64,000 bases of DNA from an uncultured Rhodospirillales bacterium (GTDB lineage Bacteria > Pseudomonadota > Alphaproteobacteria > Acetobacterales > Acetobacteraceae), in NCBI GenBank assembly GCA_903893975.1, contig CAITOL010000046.1:1-64000 (forward strand), written 5' to 3'. Below are positions 45,974 to 55,802 of the stretch, one piece after another (positions within the stretch are counted from its first letter, which is position 1; every line of letters starts with the position of its first letter). A program made the translations under genes and the position numbers. The notes under the pieces were generated by a model. It ran no database searches, was not told the DNA's origin, and saw only the letters and a program-made list of their open reading frames with translations.

Positions 45974-45990
45974 GTGAAGCGTTGTTACAT
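45972..45990. promoter_or_regulatory. Predicted TetR autoregulatory operator
   Basis: ATGTGAA-GCGTTG-TTACAT overlaps the tetR start codon and extends upstream. The half-sites and six-base spacing equal those of the site at 45091-45109. Binding here would block tetR expression itself. Confidence 0.55.
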
Positions 45991-46025
45991 CAAGCCCGGC
46001 GCCAACGCACGTCCTGCTTTCGCCC

Positions 46026-48005
46026 TCACCGCTGGCGGAAACGCTCGAACCAGCCAATCGTCGCCGAAATCTCCGCCGCGAAATACGATGGCCGCATCAC
46101 CCCGGTGCCGTGGCTCACCCCGGGCATCCGCAGCAACGCCGTCTCCACCCCGGCCAGCTTCAAGGCGGCATACATCTGGATCGCCTCCGCCGGCGGGGTG
46201 CGGCTATCCGCCTCCCCCGCCACCATCAGCGTCGGCGTGCGCGCGAACTGCGCATAAGCCAGCGGCGAGCGCTCGCGATACTTCGCCACATTCTCCCACG
46301 GCTTGTCGTGCCCCATCCACACCAGCCCGCCGGTGCTGCCCATATCGGCGGTCAGCACCCAGCTCTGCCAGTCCGTCACCGGCTTGATCGCCACCGCCGC
46401 GCGGAACCGATGCGTATGCGTCACCGCCCAGCAGGTCAGCACCCCGCCGCCGGATGTGCCGGTGATAAACAGGTTCGCCGCATCAATCTCCGGCCGCGCC
46501 GCCACCGCATCCACCACCCGCATCAGATCCTCATGATCCGGCCCGGGAAAGCGGTCATGCAGCGCATTGGCAAAATCCTCGCCATAGCCGGTGGACCCGG
46601 TGGGGTTGCTGAACAGCACCGCATAGCCCGCCGCCGCCAAGGCCTGCACCTTGATGGAAAACCGCTCGCCGAACTGCGCGAACGGCCCGCCATGGATCAG
46701 CAGCACCAGCGGATGCGGCCCGGCGCCGGCCGGCTGCACCAGCCAGGATTGCACCTGCCGTCCCTCCACCCCCTCGGTCCAGAACATCTCACCAGGCCGA
46801 AACCCGCCCACTTGCTGCGCCAGCCCGGCATTCAGCGCCGTCAGCGTCTGGCACGTGCCATCCGGCGCGATCACCGCCACCTCGCCCGGCACATCAATCG
46901 CCGCGCGCACATAGCCGATGCTGCCATCCCGCGCGGTGGAAAACCCGCCGCCCGAATACGGCATCTCGATCGAGGCCGGCCCCACATCTTCCGCCAGCAG
47001 CGTGTGGCTGCCATCCAGCCCGAACCGCGCCAGCACCCGCCGGCCGGGCACGTCATAGCTGGCGATCAGCGCCGCGCTATCGGCGGACCAGGCGATATCG
47101 TCGATGCTGTGATCCAACTCCGGCGTCAGCAGCCGCGCCGCGCCGCCGGCAAACGGCATCACATACAGCCGGCGCAACTGATGGCTCAGCCCGCGATCCT
47201 GCACCGCCGTATAGGCCAGCCACCGCCCATCCGGCGACGCCGCCGGCCGCGCCGTGGGCCCGGGCTGGTCGGTCAACCGCCGCACCGCGCCATCCGCCAC
47301 CCGAATGGCATGAATATCCAGATTGGCGGCATCCCGGTCCCAATCCGTCCGCTGCGTGCCGGTGATCAGCACCTCCGCCCCATCGGCGGAAAACCCCAGG
47401 CTGCCGGCGACAAAATGCGGCTGCCCATGCCACCAACTGCCGCTGGTCAACGCCCGCGGCGCGCTGGCGCCATCGCTGCCAACCAGGAAAATCTGAAAAC
47501 TGCTTTCCGGCAGATCGCCAATGCCGTCCTGGCGATAAATCAACCGCTCCGTCACCGTCACCGGCGCCGCCCATTGCGCCCCCTCCGGCGCCTGGCTCAG
47601 CCCGAGCCAGTCCGGCAGCGCCGCATCCACCCGCTGCTTGAACGCCAGCCACCGCCCATCGGGCGACCACGCCAACTCCCGCAACGGCGCCGCGCCCTCC
47701 ACCACCACCGTGGCGGCATCGCGGTCGAGGTCGTACACCACCACCGCATGCCGGCCGCCATGATGGCGCAAAAACGCCACCTGCCGGCTATCCGGCGCCC
47801 AACGCGGATGCGCCGCCCCCTCGCTGCCGGCCACCTCCACCCAGGTCTGCCGGTCGCGGCTCAGCATCAGCACCGTCCGCCGCCGATCCGCCTCCAGCAC
47901 CCGCGTGGTCAGCAGATGCACCATCGCGCCACCATCGGGCGCCATCCGCACCTCGGCGGCGTTGCGAAAGGCGAAATTATCGGCCGGTGTCAGCTTGCGG
48001 GGCAT
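46026..48005 (-). CDS. S9 family prolyl oligopeptidase-like serine peptidase
   Basis: The ATG at 48005 (MPRKLTPADNFAFRNAAEVR) gives 659 residues. The N-terminal beta-propeller contains repeated WSPDGRWLAF-like blades (HPRWAPDSRQVAFLR, AASPDGRWLAYT, AWSADSAALIA). The C-terminal hydrolase domain has HGGPFAQFGERF, the nucleophile in GTSGGGVLTCWA near residue 515, GEADSRTPPAEA with Asp, and PGVSHGTG with the catalytic His. It resembles acylaminoacyl peptidases/dipeptidyl peptidases. No signal peptide is visible, so it is probably cytoplasmic. Confidence 0.92.
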   Translation of the reverse strand: MPRKLTPADNFAFRNAAEVRMAPDGGAMVHLLTTRVLEADRRRTVLMLSRDRQTWVEVAGSEGAAHPRWAPDSRQVAFLRHHGGRHAVVVYDLDRDAATVVVEGAAPLRELAWSPDGRWLAFKQRVDAALPDWLGLSQAPEGAQWAAPVTVTERLIYRQDGIGDLPESSFQIFLVGSDGASAPRALTSGSWWHGQPHFVAGSLGFSADGAEVLITGTQRTDWDRDAANLDIHAIRVADGAVRRLTDQPGPTARPAASPDGRWLAYTAVQDRGLSHQLRRLYVMPFAGGAARLLTPELDHSIDDIAWSADSAALIASYDVPGRRVLARFGLDGSHTLLAEDVGPASIEMPYSGGGFSTARDGSIGYVRAAIDVPGEVAVIAPDGTCQTLTALNAGLAQQVGGFRPGEMFWTEGVEGRQVQSWLVQPAGAGPHPLVLLIHGGPFAQFGERFSIKVQALAAAGYAVLFSNPTGSTGYGEDFANALHDRFPGPDHEDLMRVVDAVAARPEIDAANLFITGTSGGGVLTCWAVTHTHRFRAAVAIKPVTDWQSWVLTADMGSTGGLVWMGHDKPWENVAKYRERSPLAYAQFARTPTLMVAGEADSRTPPAEAIQMYAALKLAGVETALLRMPGVSHGTGVMRPSYFAAEISATIGWFERFRQR

Positions 48006-48024
48006 GGGGCAATCCTTGCACGGA

Positions 48025-48048
48025 GTTCTTTCTGTGCCCAAAAAGAAC
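48025..48048. repeat. Half-copy of the dispersed hairpin repeat
   Basis: GTTCTTTCTG-TGCC-CAAAAAGAAC matches the first hairpin of the two full repeats with one stem mismatch and a changed loop; the rest of the repeat is missing. It lies 20 bases upstream of the S9 peptidase start. Confidence 0.6.
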
Positions 48049-48096
48049 CAAGTCGGCCAGTATCGGGGCAGATCGCCCCGGCTGCAACGCCGTTTC

Positions 48097-49770
<1,674 letters not shown>

Positions 49771-49938
49771 GGCGTCCTCCATCTTGTTGCCGCCAATCTG
49801 CGCCAAGCCGGCCCGGCTTCCAAGCCCCGGATGCCGCCCGCCGGCTGCGGAAATTTCCGCCCGCGCGGCGAAAATCCCATTGCGCCGCGCCCCGATTTAC
49901 CCACCTATTTCGCATCCAAGATCAATCAGGAGGACGCC

Positions 49939-50358
49939 ATGGCCGCGCTCAAAGGCAGTAAGACCGAAAATAACCTGAAAGACGCCTTCGCCGGGGAATC
50001 CCAGGCCAATCGCCGCTATCTCTATTTCGCCCAGAAAGCCGATGTTGAAGGCTTTAACGACGTCGCCGCCGTCTTCCGCTCCACCGCGGAAGGGGAAACC
50101 GGCCACGCGCACGGCCATCTGGAATTCCTCGAAGAAGTCGGCGATCCGGCCACCGGCCTGCCCATCGGCAAAACCGCCGACAACCTCGCCGCCGCCGTCG
50201 CCGGGGAAACCCATGAATACACCGACATGTATCCCGGCATGGCCCGCACCGCCCGCGAAGAAGGCTTCGATGAAATCGCGGACTGGTTCGAAACCCTCGC
50301 CAAAGCCGAACGCTCGCATGCCGGCCGCTTCCAGCGCGCGTTGAACGAACTGGCCTGA
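49939..50358 (+). CDS. Rubrerythrin-like di-iron protein
   Basis: Starting at the ATG at 49939, after GGAGG, gives 139 residues. The ferritin-like four-helix bundle carries iron ligands in [15 protein letters not shown] (Glu20), [12 protein letters not shown] (Glu53, His56), [11 protein letters not shown] and [11 protein letters not shown] (the second Glu-x-x-His). No rubredoxin domain or cysteine is present, so electrons must come from a separate partner. The Fe-S protein gene 88 bases downstream is the obvious candidate. Family members reduce peroxide. Confidence 0.92.
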   Translation: MAALKGSKTENNLKDAFAGESQANRRYLYFAQKADVEGFNDVAAVFRSTAEGETGHAHGHLEFLEEVGDPATGLPIGKTADNLAAAVAGETHEYTDMYPGMARTAREEGFDEIADWFETLAKAERSHAGRFQRALNELA

Positions 50359-50446
50359 TCCAGCCACGGCAGACCAAAACAGGGCCGGGGCAGGGATGGC
50401 AATCCCAACCTCGGCCCTATCTATGTGATACCGAGGGAGAGGCGGC

Positions 50447-51784
50447 ATGCGCGAAGGCAGTCTGGACGCGCCCACACGGCACGCATTGGCATGGCGCGAT
50501 CCGGCGTTTTACGACCCCGCCGCCATCGATGCGGAATTGCGCCGCGTGTTCGACATCTGTCACGGCTGCCGCCGCTGCTTCAACCTCTGCGACAGCTTCC
50601 CCACCTTGTTCGACCTGATCGACGCCGCCAGCAGCGGCGAACTCGATACGGTGGACAGCAAGGATTTCACCCCGGTCATCGACGGCTGCACCCTGTGCGA
50701 CCTCTGCTTCATGACCAAATGCCCCTACGTGCCGCCGCATGCCTTCAACCTGGATTTCCCGCATCTGATGCTGCGCGCCCGCGCCGCCCAGGCGCAGCGG
50801 GGCGAAGTCGCGGCAGTGGATGCGGCGCTGACGGAAACCGACCGCAATGGTGGCCTCGCCGGCCTGGCCGCGCCGCTGGTGAACTGGGCCAACGCCACCG
50901 GCAACAACCTCACCCGGCCGCTGCTGCAACAACTCGCCGGCATCGATGCGCGGGCGGACTTGCCGCCCTTCCATGCCCGCAGCTTCGCCCAGCGCGCCCT
51001 GCAAGCCCCGCCTCTGAACGCCGACGCCCCCGCCTTCGGCCGCAAGGCGGTGCTCTACGCCACCTGCTTCGTCAACCAGAACGACCCCGATGGCGGCCTC
51101 GCCGCCCGCGCGGTGCTGGCGCATAACGGCGTCGCGACAGAGGTCGTCTACCCCGAATGCTGCGGCATGCCGAAGCTGGAACAGGGGCTGATCGGCGATG
51201 TCGCCGGCAAGGCCCAGCGCATCGCCGCCGAACTGCGCCCGTGGATCGACCGCGGCTACGACGTCATCGCCCTGGTGCCGTCCTGCGCGCTGATGCTGAA
51301 ATTCGAATGGCCGCTGATCGAGCCGGACGACGCCAATGTCGCCGCTCTGGCCAAAGCAACCTATGATCTCAGCGAATACATCGTCGATATCGCCCGCAAA
51401 GAAGGCATCACCCCCGGCCTGCAACCCATCGCCGGCGGCGTCACCCTGCACATCGCCTGCCATTCCCGCGCCCAGAACATGGGCCAGAAGGGGGCGGAGA
51501 TGCTGCGCCTGCTGCCCGGCGCCGATGTGCAGGTGATCGAGCGCTGTTCCGGCCATGGCGGCGCCTGGGGCATGAAAACCGGCCATTTCGATACGGCGTT
51601 GAAAGTCGGCCGCCCGGTCGCCAAACAAAGCCTGGACGGCGGCAAAGCCTTCATCGCCTCCGAATGCCCGCTCGCCGGGGTGCATATCCGCCAAGGCATG
51701 GACAAACTCGGCGGCGACCGCCCGCAGCCGGCTTTGCTCAGCCACCCCATCCAATTGCTCGCCCGCGCCTACGGGCTGATTTGA
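50447..51784 (+). CDS. CCG-domain iron-sulfur oxidoreductase (GlpC/HdrD-like)
   Basis: The product has 445 residues. Two ferredoxin-type 4Fe-4S motifs are visible, at Cys38, 41, 44, 48 (CHGCRRCFNLC) and Cys81, 84, 87, 92 (CTLCDLCFMTKCP). The C-terminal half contains cysteine-rich CCG-type motifs, with a clear ECCGMPKLEQG near residue 242 and IACHSRAQNMGQ / ERCSGHGGAWGM later. It resembles the electron-transferring subunit of anaerobic glycerol-3-phosphate dehydrogenase and heterodisulfide reductase, but no dehydrogenase gene is present. It probably passes electrons to the adjacent rubrerythrin. Confidence 0.88.
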   Translation: MREGSLDAPTRHALAWRDPAFYDPAAIDAELRRVFDICHGCRRCFNLCDSFPTLFDLIDAASSGELDTVDSKDFTPVIDGCTLCDLCFMTKCPYVPPHAFNLDFPHLMLRARAAQAQRGEVAAVDAALTETDRNGGLAGLAAPLVNWANATGNNLTRPLLQQLAGIDARADLPPFHARSFAQRALQAPPLNADAPAFGRKAVLYATCFVNQNDPDGGLAARAVLAHNGVATEVVYPECCGMPKLEQGLIGDVAGKAQRIAAELRPWIDRGYDVIALVPSCALMLKFEWPLIEPDDANVAALAKATYDLSEYIVDIARKEGITPGLQPIAGGVTLHIACHSRAQNMGQKGAEMLRLLPGADVQVIERCSGHGGAWGMKTGHFDTALKVGRPVAKQSLDGGKAFIASECPLAGVHIRQGMDKLGGDRPQPALLSHPIQLLARAYGLI

Positions 51785-51798
51785 ACGGAGCCGCCGTC

Positions 51799-52389
51799 AT
51801 GGCCAATAAGCACGCGATCACCCCCGCCGACATCATCCCGGCCACCGAATATGCCGCCGTGCGCGCTGAATGGCGGCGGAAAATGAGCGCGTTGAAGCGG
51901 CACCGCCGGCTAGAGGTCGGGCCGTTCGTGACCTTCTACTTCGAGAGCTACGAGACGATGTGGCACCAGATCCAGGAGATGCTGCACATCGAGGGCGGCG
52001 GCGCGGCGCAACTGCCCGATGAGTTGGAGGCGTATAACCCGCTGGTGCCGAAGGGGCAGAACCTATCGGCCACCTTCATGATCGAAATCGACGATCCGGA
52101 CCGCCGCAAGCGCCTGCTGCTCGGCCTCGGCGGCATCGAGGAAACCGCATTCCTCGAAGTGGGCGGCGCCCATATCGTGGCCGATCCGGAACTGGACCAG
52201 GACCGCACCAGTGCGGAGGGCAAAGCCAGTTCGGTGCAATTCGTGCATTTCCGCCTGACCCCGGCGCAGATCGCCGCCTTCAAACAGCCCGGCGCCCGGG
52301 TGCTGCTCGGCCTCTCGCACCCGAATTACAGCCATATGGCGGTGCTGCCAGAGCCGATGCGCGCGGCGCTGGCAACCGATTTCGACTGA
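51799..52389 (+). CDS. DUF3501 family protein
   Basis: The ATG at 51799 gives 196 residues and follows the Fe-S gene by 14 bases; a longer frame starts inside that gene. Conserved-looking segments are ITPADIIPATEYAAVRAEWR, RRLEVGPFVTFYFESYETMW, HQIQEMLHIEGGG and YNPLVPKGQNLSATFMIEID. The family has no known function but is recurrently linked with rubrerythrin and a CCG iron-sulfur protein. No cysteine or cofactor motif is visible. Confidence 0.85.
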   Translation: MANKHAITPADIIPATEYAAVRAEWRRKMSALKRHRRLEVGPFVTFYFESYETMWHQIQEMLHIEGGGAAQLPDELEAYNPLVPKGQNLSATFMIEIDDPDRRKRLLLGLGGIEETAFLEVGGAHIVADPELDQDRTSAEGKASSVQFVHFRLTPAQIAAFKQPGARVLLGLSHPNYSHMAVLPEPMRAALATDFD

Positions 52390-52412
52390 TCGGCGTTACC
52401 CGAGCACCAGCG

Positions 52413-52769
52413 TTACCCGATCACTGGCGCGCTTTGCTTGAACCACGATTTGGCAATCTTGCCGTCGTCGATCTCGTAAATCGCGACAACCTCAACCGTT
52501 CCGACCCCGTCGGCAAAGTTGCGGGTGACGATCTCGTGATCCACCACCACATTGCCGACCGCGAGGCGATGCAGCAGTTTGCCATGCAGGTTGGGTTCCT
52601 GAAATCGGGCCAGATGGCGGGCACGGATGGCATCCGCGCCCGTCGCCAAAACCTCGGACGGAAAGGCGTGATACGCCGCCTCCGCCGCCCAGCACGCCAT
52701 GAACGCCTCGATGTCACGGGCGTTATAGGCGTCTAACTGCCGGGCGACGATTTCGGTGGGGGACGTCAT
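52413..52769 (-). CDS. SnoaL-like/nuclear transport factor 2 fold protein
   Basis: The ATG at 52769 gives 118 residues beginning MTSPTEIVARQLDAYNARDI. The NTF2 fold is shown by the N-terminal helix with EAFMACWAAEAAYHAFPSEV, then GADAIRARHLARFQEPNLHG and the C-terminal strands VEVVAIYEIDDGKIAKSWF. Such proteins are small isomerases, hydrolases or binding proteins; no specific function can be assigned. It overlaps the FAH-family gene stop by four bases and is in its operon. Confidence 0.85.
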   Translation of the reverse strand: MTSPTEIVARQLDAYNARDIEAFMACWAAEAAYHAFPSEVLATGADAIRARHLARFQEPNLHGKLLHRLAVGNVVVDHEIVTRNFADGVGTVEVVAIYEIDDGKIAKSWFKQSAPVIG

Positions 52770-53704
52770 GATTTGGCGTATTTGCCGCTCAGCTGCGGCG
52801 CGGTGTCCGGGGTCAGCCCCGCCGTGGTGCGTTCCAGCCGGGTCTGCTGCGCCCAGGTCCGGCCCAGCGCATCGGCGACGTTGATCGACAATTTGCCCAG
52901 CCCTTCGACCTGCAAATCCACCTTGTCGCCATGCTGGAACGCGCCGAGGCCACGGTGGTTGGTGCCGGTCGCCAGCACATCCCCCGGCTCCAGCGTGTGG
53001 ATCGAGCTTACCCATTCGATGCAGCGCGGGATTTTGTGCCCCATATCATTGGTGTTGAAGCCCTGCTTCAGCACCCCGTTCACCCAGAGTTCCACTTTCA
53101 GGTTCTGCGGATCGGCGATTTCATCGGCGGTGGTAATCCACGGCCCCATCGGCGCGAAGGTGTCGCGCGACTTCATGGCGAAGAACCCGGCCGAGGTCAG
53201 GCCGCGCGCCGACCCATCGATGAAGTTCAGATAGCCGAACACATGCCCCATCGCCTCGGCCTGCGTCACATTGGCGGTGCGCTTGCCGATCACCAGGCCC
53301 AGCTCGGCCTCGCCCTCAAACACCGTCGCCGGCACATCCGGCAGCACCATCGTGCCGCCCGGCGCCAGCACTGCCGTGGGGGCCTTGTGGAACGCATTGA
53401 TGATCGCCGGCTCGCTGCGGGTGCCATCTTCCATGTAATTCACCGCCATGCAGACGATGTTGCCCGGCTTGGGCAGCGGCGCGCGCAACGTCACACTGCC
53501 CAGCGGCACTCCGGCGGCCTTGGCCGCGGCCTCCAACTTGCCACGGCTGCTGGCCCAGCTGGCAATCACCCCATTGATCAGGTCGTGCGGGCCGACGCGC
53601 GGAATATCCGCCACCGCATCGGTCACATCGACAATGCTGCCGCCACCGGCGCTGTCGATGCTGATGATGCCGAGCCGGTAATCGTTGAAAAAGCCGATCT
53701 TCAT
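52766..53704 (-). CDS. Fumarylacetoacetate hydrolase family protein
   Basis: The product has 312 residues. The FAH C-terminal domain is clear: NIVCMAVNYMEDG, the metal ligand region TVFEGEAELGLVIGKRTANV, GYLNFIDGSARG, MGPWITTADEI and EPGDVLATGTNHRGLGAF. Members hydrolyse or decarboxylate acylpyruvates and related compounds from aromatic degradation. The motif NDVSARD of typical members is FIDGSAR here, so the substrate may differ. It is followed by the overlapping SnoaL-like gene. Confidence 0.88.
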   Translation of the reverse strand: MKIGFFNDYRLGIISIDSAGGGSIVDVTDAVADIPRVGPHDLINGVIASWASSRGKLEAAAKAAGVPLGSVTLRAPLPKPGNIVCMAVNYMEDGTRSEPAIINAFHKAPTAVLAPGGTMVLPDVPATVFEGEAELGLVIGKRTANVTQAEAMGHVFGYLNFIDGSARGLTSAGFFAMKSRDTFAPMGPWITTADEIADPQNLKVELWVNGVLKQGFNTNDMGHKIPRCIEWVSSIHTLEPGDVLATGTNHRGLGAFQHGDKVDLQVEGLGKLSINVADALGRTWAQQTRLERTTAGLTPDTAPQLSGKYAKS

Positions 53705-53800
53705 GGGCTAACCTCCTGTTTCGGCGGAGCTTAAGCGGCTGCCCGCATGCGCGCCAGTAGGGTCGCCGCGTGCGGCGTCAAAGGGTCAGACGACATGACA

Positions 53801-53835
53801 ATTTTGCAACTTGCTGGGGCAATATATTGCAAAAT
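53801..53835. promoter_or_regulatory. Operator-like inverted repeat upstream of a secreted protein gene
   Basis: ATTTTGCAA (53801-53809) and TTGCAAAAT (53827-53835) are perfect inverted repeats, with a second perfect palindrome GCAATATATTGC (53819-53830) inside. The region is AT-rich and lies about 100 bases upstream of the gene at 53933 and on the other side of the FAH gene start. Its regulator is unknown. Confidence 0.4.
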
Positions 53836-53932
53836 ATCTCGGCTCGCTTCATTCCCTTGCTCGCGTTAACGAAAAATCGTCTGTTTCCAGGCATCGTCAG
53901 GCGCGTGTATCTGTTTGTATAAGGACATCGAT

Positions 53933-54298
53933 ATGAAAAAAGCCCTTCTCGCCGCCTGTTTCGCGGTCGCCTTCGCTGGCCCGGCGCTGGCGCAGGATGC
54001 CAAGCAGGATTTCGCCCTGTCGAATAAGACCGGTTACGAACTGAAGGAAGTTTATGTCTCCCCGTCCAACGCCAGCGACTGGCAGGACGATGTCCTCGGC
54101 ACCGGCACTCTGGGCGACGGCGCGACGGTTGAAATTAAATTCCATCGCGCGACCAAGACCTGCAAATGGGATCTGAAGGTGGTCTACACCGTCGATAGCT
54201 CCAACGCGGTGTGGCACGATATCGACCTCTGCTCGGTGGATAAGATCACCATCCGCTACAACAAGAGCACCGACACCACCTCCGCCTCATTCGACTGA
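53933..54298 (+). CDS. Small secreted protein of unknown function
   Basis: Starting at the ATG at 53933 gives 121 residues with a clear signal peptide (MKKALLAACFAVAFAGPALA, cleavage after ALAQ). The mature part is a small beta-rich domain with FALSNKTGYELKEVYVSPSN, WQDDVLGTGTLGDGATVEIK and two cysteines in TCKWDLKVVY and DLCSVDKITI that could form a disulfide in the periplasm. Similar small proteins recur in alphaproteobacteria, but no role is known to me. It stands alone with its own probable regulatory region. Confidence 0.75.
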   Translation: MKKALLAACFAVAFAGPALAQDAKQDFALSNKTGYELKEVYVSPSNASDWQDDVLGTGTLGDGATVEIKFHRATKTCKWDLKVVYTVDSSNAVWHDIDLCSVDKITIRYNKSTDTTSASFD

Positions 54299-54384
54299 TG
54301 ATAGCGCCGGTGCCACGGCGGGGCGGCCCGCCATGGCACCGGGCGACGTAAGGCGGCCCCCATGCGCAGCAGCAGGCGGAACGG

Positions 54385-55779
54385 ATGACCCCCGGCGCGA
54401 TTATGTTTTTGCTCGACGTCGTGTGGGTGCTGTTGGTTTGGCCGGTGGTACTGGCGGGGCTGCTCCCGGCGCGGTTTACCCTGTTGCATGCCAGCGCCAG
54501 CGGGATCGAGGCGGCGTTGCTGTTCCCAGCGGCGCAGCTGCTGTTTTTATACGCGTTGGGTCTCTACCGGCGGGAGGCCATTCTGGACCCCGCCAAGGCG
54601 CTGACCCGCTTGCCGGTCGCCTCGGCCCTGGCGGCGTTTTCCGCCGTCGTGGTCGGCAAGATGCTGGCGCGCCTGGTGGCCGATTGGCCGGAACCGGCCG
54701 ATGGCACGTTGCTGTTCAGTGCCGCCTTCCTCTGCCTCGGCGGCTGTGCCGTCCTGGCCCGGCTGGTGTTCCGCCTGCTGCGCCGCCAGCGGCTGATGCG
54801 CACCCATCTGCTTGTCGTCGGCGCCGGCGCCCGGGCGTGGGACCTGGTGTGGATGCTGCGCAAGGAAGGCCGCAACCTCAGCTACGAAATCACCTGTCTG
54901 CATGATCCGTCCTTCGGTTCGCTCGATCCGCGCTGGGCGGATGACCCACGGGTGCAGGTGGTGCCGCTGACCGACAGCATCCTGGCGGAGGCGCGCCGGC
55001 TGCAAGCCAGCGATATCGTCGTCGCGCCCGATGAACGGCGCGGCATGGCTTTGGAAGCCTTGCTGGACTGCAAAGCGGAAGGCTTTGTGGTTGAACAATA
55101 TCTTAGCTTCGTCGAACGTGAAATTCGTCGGGTCGATATCAAGCGCATGGAACTCAGCTGGTTCCTCTACTCCGATGGCTTCCAGGCCAACGCGTTGGAC
55201 CGGGTGGCCAAGCGCATGCTGGATATCGCGGTCAGCCTGGTCATCCTCACCTTGGCCTCGCCGTTCCTGCTGCTCGCCATCGCCGCCCTGCTGTTCGATG
55301 ACGGCTGGCCGATCCTCTATCGGCAAACCCGTGTCACCGCCGGGCAGCGGCCGTTCCAGATCTTCAAGCTGCGCACCATGCGCCGCAATGCCGAAGCCGG
55401 CGGCGCGGTCTGGGCGGCGGCGGGTGACAGCCGCATCACCCCGGTCGGCCGCTTCCTGCGCCGCAGCCGGCTGGATGAACTGCCGCAGCTGTTCAACGTG
55501 CTGCGCGGCGAAATGGCCCTGGTCGGCCCGCGCCCGGAACGGCCGGAATTCGTCTGCGAACTCGCCGCTCAAATCCCGCTGTACAACCAGCGCCACCGGG
55601 TTAAAGCCGGGCTGACCGGCTGGGCGCAGGTCAACTACCCCTACGGCGCCTCGGTCGATGATGCCCGCTCCAAACTCAGCTACGACCTCTATTACGTGAA
55701 GAACTACTCGATCTGGTTCGACCTGCGGGTGCTGGTGCAAACCCTGCGCGTGGTGCTGTGGCCGAGCGGCGTGCGCTAA
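54385..55779 (+). CDS. Exopolysaccharide sugar transferase, XrtA/PEP-CTERM system type
   Basis: The product has 464 residues. About four N-terminal membrane helices precede a nucleotide-binding-like domain (LLVVGAGARAWDL), then ELSWFLYSDGFQANALDRVA and the bacterial sugar transferase domain with KRMLDIAVSLVI, FKLRTMRRNAEAGG, SRLDELPQLFNVLRGEMALV and GPRPERPEF. It transfers a sugar-phosphate to undecaprenyl phosphate to start a polysaccharide. The SDGF region points to the TIGR03013-type family tied to exosortase XrtA. No other polysaccharide gene is adjacent. Confidence 0.85.
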   Translation: MTPGAIMFLLDVVWVLLVWPVVLAGLLPARFTLLHASASGIEAALLFPAAQLLFLYALGLYRREAILDPAKALTRLPVASALAAFSAVVVGKMLARLVADWPEPADGTLLFSAAFLCLGGCAVLARLVFRLLRRQRLMRTHLLVVGAGARAWDLVWMLRKEGRNLSYEITCLHDPSFGSLDPRWADDPRVQVVPLTDSILAEARRLQASDIVVAPDERRGMALEALLDCKAEGFVVEQYLSFVEREIRRVDIKRMELSWFLYSDGFQANALDRVAKRMLDIAVSLVILTLASPFLLLAIAALLFDDGWPILYRQTRVTAGQRPFQIFKLRTMRRNAEAGGAVWAAAGDSRITPVGRFLRRSRLDELPQLFNVLRGEMALVGPRPERPEFVCELAAQIPLYNQRHRVKAGLTGWAQVNYPYGASVDDARSKLSYDLYYVKNYSIWFDLRVLVQTLRVVLWPSGVR

Positions 55780-55802
55780 CACCAACCCGACGCGAGCGCC
55801 GC

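Noticed and set aside
50447-51784. Anaerobic glycerol-3-phosphate dehydrogenase subunit C
   Set aside because: glpA and glpB are absent, and the gene is embedded with rubrerythrin and DUF3501; only the domain layout is shared.
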